Position numbers and translations under genes: made by a program
From: Sphingobacterium sp. LZ7M1
Lineage (GTDB): Bacteria; Bacteroidota; Bacteroidia; Sphingobacteriales; Sphingobacteriaceae
NCBI RefSeq assembly: GCF_024296865.1
Contig: NZ_CP101134.1
Location: forward strand, 4,030,001-4,094,000
Reading direction: 5' to 3'
DNA: 64,000 nucleotides
The notes under the pieces: model-generated
The model's input: the letters and a program-made list of their open reading frames with translations, nothing else
What the model was told of the DNA's origin: nothing
Databases searched by the model: none
In this document: in pieces, positions 60,784 through 64,000 of the stretch
Layout: each line of letters begins with the position of its first letter
Numbering within the stretch: position 1 is the first letter of the stretch

Positions 60784-62637
60784 TTAAAACAAGAAATATC
60801 TTTGTGCCATAGGAATTTCGCTAACCGGTTCACAGGTCGCTAAAACTCCATCCACGGTTACTTCATATGTATCTGGATTAACCACAATATTTGGCGTGGC
60901 ACTGTTATGGACCATATCTTTTTTCATAACGGTCCTACAGTTTTTCACTGGCAAGTTCTTTCTGCTCAATTTCAATTTCTCCATATTCCCATTGTCAATG
61001 GAAATCTTGGATACGAAATTATAGCAAACAGAAGGCAAAGCACGTCCATAACTACCAAACATTGGCCTATACATGACTGGCTGTGGTGTAGGGATGGAAC
61101 CATTGGCATCACCCATTTTTGAACTCAGGATCATTCCTCCTTTGATGATCAATTCAGGCTTCACGCCAAACATGCTCGTTTTCCACAATACCAAGTCAGC
61201 ATATTTGCCCTTTTCGATGGACCCGATGTATTCATCTATACCATGCGCTTTAGCTGGATTTATTGTGTATTTAGCGATATAACGTTTCACACGGAAGTTA
61301 TCACTGTCCTTACCTTTATCCTCCGCTAGTGGACCACGTTGTACTTTCATTTTGTGCGCTGTCTGGAAAGTCCTTGAAATAACCTCACCAACTCGACCCA
61401 TTGCCTGGCTATCCGAACTCATGATTGAGAATACGCCCATATCTTGGAAGATATCCTCAGCGGCCATCGTCTGTGGACGGATCCTGGAATCGGCAAACGC
61501 TACGTCTTCCTTAATCTTTTTGTCCAAGTGATGCACCGCCATTAACATATCCAAATGCTCATCTACTGTATTTACAGTAAATGGTTTGGTCGGATTCGTC
61601 GATGCTGGAAGGATATTCGGGTACATAGCGATCTTGATGATATCTGGAGCATGCCCTCCACCTGCACCTTCCGTGTGGAAGGTATGGATCACACGACCAT
61701 TAATGGCAGCAACAGAGTCCTCTAAGAAACCCGCCTCATTTAAGGTATCGGTATGTATGGCAACTTGAACATCATATTTATCGGCCACTTTCAGCGAGGC
61801 GTCAATGGTAGATGGAGTAGCACCCCAATCCTCATGGATCTTTACCCCCAATGCGCCGGCTTCAATCTGCTCCTCAATTGGTTTCATCGTGGAAACATTT
61901 CCTTTCCCAAAGAATCCAACATTGACAGGGATGTTCTCAAATGCTTCGAACATCTTTTCTAAATACCATTTCCCTGGTGTAACTGTAGTAGCATTGGTAC
62001 CATCAGCTGGTCCAGTACCACCACCGATAAAAGTCGTAACTCCACTGTACAATGCTGTTTCAACCTGTTGAGGACTGATAAAGTGAATATGCGTATCGAT
62101 TCCTCCAGCAGTAAGGATCATTCCGGCACCACTGTGGACTTCAGTAGACGCACCGATCACCATGCCATCAGTTACCCCTGCTTGAATATCTGGATTACCC
62201 GCTTTTCCAACTCCAACGATTTTTCCATCCTTAATACCCACATCGCCTTTTACAATTCCCCAGTGATCAATGATGATGGCATTGGTAATTACAAAATCTA
62301 GCACACCTTCATCACGCAAGGCACGTGCAGATTGCCCCATTCCATCACGGATGGTTTTACCGCCACCAAATTTGTTCTCTTCACCATATACATTGAAATC
62401 TTTTTCTATTTCAATAAAAAGCTCTGTATCGGCCAATCTAACTTTATCCCCAGTGGTCGGGCCAAAAAGTGATGCATACTTATCCCTAGGGATATGTAAA
62501 ACGCCATCTATGTATTTAACCGATGATTTATCGATTCCTAATTTCTCTAATCCGAGTGCATCCAAACGCATTGCTGCAGTTCCAGCGGTTGTCAATCCAA
62601 CCACTTTGATCCACTCTCTTCTATTCCATGTTCCCAT
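60784..62637 (-). CDS. ureC: urease alpha subunit with Tat-like N-terminal extension
   Basis: The 617-residue catalytic subunit has all nickel ligands: His183, His185, carbamylated Lys266, His295, His321 and Asp409. Numbering runs 49 above Klebsiella UreC throughout. The extra N-terminal 49 residues begin MGTWNRREWIKVVGLTTAG, a twin-arginine signal pattern (R6-R7, then a hydrophobic stretch with Ala before Leu). The start fits operon spacing: it lies 17 bp after the ureB stop, and later starts would leave a large gap. In the active-site flap, Val368 replaces the usual Cys (Klebsiella Cys319) next to the conserved catalytic His369. Confidence 0.96.
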   Translation of the reverse strand: MGTWNRREWIKVVGLTTAGTAAMRLDALGLEKLGIDKSSVKYIDGVLHIPRDKYASLFGPTTGDKVRLADTELFIEIEKDFNVYGEENKFGGGKTIRDGMGQSARALRDEGVLDFVITNAIIIDHWGIVKGDVGIKDGKIVGVGKAGNPDIQAGVTDGMVIGASTEVHSGAGMILTAGGIDTHIHFISPQQVETALYSGVTTFIGGGTGPADGTNATTVTPGKWYLEKMFEAFENIPVNVGFFGKGNVSTMKPIEEQIEAGALGVKIHEDWGATPSTIDASLKVADKYDVQVAIHTDTLNEAGFLEDSVAAINGRVIHTFHTEGAGGGHAPDIIKIAMYPNILPASTNPTKPFTVNTVDEHLDMLMAVHHLDKKIKEDVAFADSRIRPQTMAAEDIFQDMGVFSIMSSDSQAMGRVGEVISRTFQTAHKMKVQRGPLAEDKGKDSDNFRVKRYIAKYTINPAKAHGIDEYIGSIEKGKYADLVLWKTSMFGVKPELIIKGGMILSSKMGDANGSIPTPQPVMYRPMFGSYGRALPSVCYNFVSKISIDNGNMEKLKLSRKNLPVKNCRTVMKKDMVHNSATPNIVVNPDTYEVTVDGVLATCEPVSEIPMAQRYFLF

Positions 62638-62654
62638 TTTTACTGTGTTTTATG

Positions 62655-63026
62655 TTATTTGGAATTCCTATATTTTAGTTCTTTTATTTTCGCCATGGCA
62701 GCTGATTTCACTTTGGAGTCTGTAACCTTTCCATTGGTCAAACCGTTGAAACCATGAACCTCTTTATTGCCTCCGATCTCCACCAAAATGACCTTCTTCT
62801 CTTCTCCCGGTTCAAATCGGATAGCGGTACTGGCAGGAATGTTCAAACGCATGCCGAAGGCCTTCTCTCTATCGAAAGACAAAAATTTGTTGACTTCAAA
62901 AAAATGATAATGCGACCCTATCTGAATAGGTCGATCACCTTCATTCTTTACAGAGATATCAACGGTCTTATGACCGTCATTGGCAATAATCTCCTCCTTT
63001 TTCAATATGTATTCTCCTGGAACCAT
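62655..63026 (-). CDS. ureB: urease beta subunit
   Basis: The 123-residue protein starts MVPGEYILKKEEII and has the standard IQIGSHYHFFEVN motif and FEPGEEKKVILVEIGG. It is a structural partner of UreA and UreC. The last 20 residues (about 103-123) are a basic tail slightly longer than usual. It lies 18 bp after ureA. It carries no export signal of its own. Confidence 0.97.
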   Translation of the reverse strand: MVPGEYILKKEEIIANDGHKTVDISVKNEGDRPIQIGSHYHFFEVNKFLSFDREKAFGMRLNIPASTAIRFEPGEEKKVILVEIGGNKEVHGFNGLTNGKVTDSKVKSAAMAKIKELKYRNSK

Positions 63027-63044
63027 CTTATGTTTTTTTAAAGG

Positions 63045-63350
63045 TTAACGAATTGGATTATTTACGGTAACTAACTTTGTCCCATCGGGAAATGTTACCT
63101 CCACCTGAATATCATAGATCATTTCTGGGACACCTTCCATCACTTGGCTTTTTGTCAACAACTTAGTGCCGAACTCCATTAAATCTGCAACAGATTTCTT
63201 TCCCACTCGGGCCTCTTCCACAATCTGTGAACTGATATACGCTATGCTTTCTGGGTAATTTAACTTGACCCCCTTCTGGAGTCTTTTTGCAGCTAGCTCT
63301 CCGGCTAGATACAACATCAACTTTTCAGTCTCTCTCGGTGTTAATCGCAT
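63045..63350 (-). CDS. ureA: urease gamma subunit
   Basis: The 101-residue protein has the complete UreA pattern MRLTPRETEKLMLYLAGELA, LNYPESIAYISSQIVEEAR and VPEMIYDIQVEVTFPDGTKL. It has no signal peptide. It is the first urease structural gene, 35 bp after the outer-membrane barrel gene at the window edge, so the urease operon may start further upstream. Confidence 0.98.
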   Translation of the reverse strand: MRLTPRETEKLMLYLAGELAAKRLQKGVKLNYPESIAYISSQIVEEARVGKKSVADLMEFGTKLLTKSQVMEGVPEMIYDIQVEVTFPDGTKLVTVNNPIR

Positions 63351-63385
63351 ATGTTTTTTTGTATATATTTTTTTCTTATCCTCTT

Positions 63386-64000
63386 TTACAAAACTGGAAT
63401 GGTAAAGTAAGCCCCTAGGGACAACCTGTTAAATTGTTGCCTATCCATGTTTACTACATCTTTGTATGAAACCGTATTTCCCATGTAGCCCAAATAGAAC
63501 CTGAGGTCTTTTGTTAAGAATGGCTTATGTTGTAAGGCAGCGAAATAGGTATAGTTTGTCCTGAAATCATTCCCTAACTCATCATCCGCATTTGACCCGG
63601 CGGTCTCCACTCCTCCTTTTAAGGCAATCTCCCATTTGTCCGCCAAGAACTGGTCAAACCTTAAAATGGCAGATTTATAAACGATATCCTTCGAAAGGGT
63701 TCTTGCAGCCCCGGTCCTTGCATAGAAATCATTGATAACATTGGAACCGATTAAGGCATGATCAACCGCATAATATGAATATTGAAGATCTAGATAGATC
63801 ATTTGACGATCGGTCTTGTACTTATTCGCTAATGAAACGGCATGGTTGGTATTGCCTTTTGCAAATTGAGATATATTATAAGACCATTTTGTATTGAATT
63901 TTTTCTCAGCAAATGCTCCTATCCAGGTAAAGTATGCTCCTAACGGTGCTTTCGATGCTTCCAACCCAGATGCTGAAAGGTTATTGTCTGCCAATAATCT
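63386..64000 (-). CDS. outer-membrane beta-barrel protein, partial (5-prime part outside the window)
   Basis: The frame is open to the right edge; only the C-terminal 204 residues are seen. The alternating hydrophobic strands (AILRFDQFLADKWEIALKGG, TYFAALQHKPFLTKDLRFYL, NRLSLGAYFTIPVL) and the aromatic-rich end fit a barrel of the porin type. It is on the same strand and 35 bp before ureA, so it may let urea or nickel into the periplasm. That role is inference. The family cannot be fixed without the N-terminus. Confidence 0.65.
   Translation of the reverse strand, partial: RLLADNNLSASGLEASKAPLGAYFTWIGAFAEKKFNTKWSYNISQFAKGNTNHAVSLANKYKTDRQMIYLDLQYSYYAVDHALIGSNVINDFYARTGAARTLSKDIVYKSAILRFDQFLADKWEIALKGGVETAGSNADDELGNDFRTNYTYFAALQHKPFLTKDLRFYLGYMGNTVSYKDVVNMDRQQFNRLSLGAYFTIPVL

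Noticed and set aside
1..64000. CRISPR arrays, tRNA or rRNA genes, phage or transposase genes
   Set aside because: I read the gene-free stretches on both strands and saw no regular spacer-repeat pattern, no cloverleaf-like sequence with TTCRANYC, and no transposase, integrase or phage motifs. A covariance search could still reveal a missed RNA.

Overview
The window looks like chromosomal DNA of a Bacteroidota bacterium, most likely of the Sphingobacteriaceae (Sphingobacterium or Pedobacter type). The reasons are the moderately AT-rich sequence, promoter -7 elements of the form TAnnTTTG, weak ribosome binding sites, many lipoproteins, a GH97 glycosidase and SSS-type sugar symporter, a clade II nos cluster, and the gene order miaB - sigma54 activator - lptE - TPR-type gene - secG - groES - groEL. 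The genus is inferred from gene content only.

Layout. (1) 0.1-9.7 kb, minus strand: a nitrous oxide reductase operon (cytochrome c, lipoprotein NosZ, a membrane protein, NosL, NosD, NosF, NosY, a DUF2249 protein, a haem-copper-oxidase-like membrane protein, a DUF59 protein, a YtkA/FixH-like lipoprotein). Divergent from it at 10.0-11.9 kb are a Crp/Fnr-type regulator and a second oxidase-like membrane protein. (2) 12.2-22.5 kb: secreted redox and catabolic genes (NHL propeller protein, a DUF1501 protein with a Tat signal, two Planctomycete-type cytochrome proteins, a small cytochrome c, a PQQ dehydrogenase with its own haem domain). (3) 22.8-31.1 kb: an arabinose operon araB-araD-araA-symporter-GH97, with a NUDIX/wHTH (NrtR/AraR-type) regulator facing it. 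(4) 31.3-37.8 kb: a 53-residue small protein gene with its own promoter and terminator, then an acyltransferase, a long TPR protein, an NTF2-like protein, an aldo/keto reductase and an MtfA-type peptidase. (5) 38-45 kb: groEL, groES, secG, lptE, the sigma54 activator and miaB. (6) 45-54.7 kb: housekeeping genes (OmpA-like lipoprotein, rlmD, pheS, ssb, mutY, an M23 peptidase) and a TetR gene flanked by matching 11-bp motifs and a stop-free stretch without a proper start. (7) 54.7-64 kb, minus strand: a complete urease operon (ureABCEFGD) with hypA, hypB, a second ureE, a FecCD/FecE-type ABC transporter and, upstream, an outer-membrane barrel gene cut by the window edge.

How the parts work together. 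The nos genes would reduce N2O to N2 at the cell surface, with NosDFY and NosL maturing the copper enzyme. The ara genes would import arabinose freed by the GH97 enzyme and convert it to xylulose 5-phosphate. In the urease operon, HypA/HypB, two UreE proteins and a metal transporter all point to nickel supply. The most unusual observation is that the urease alpha subunit carries a 49-residue N-terminal extension that looks like a twin-arginine export signal, and that its active-site flap has Val where most bacterial ureases have Cys.

I see no rRNA, tRNA, CRISPR array, transposase or phage genes.
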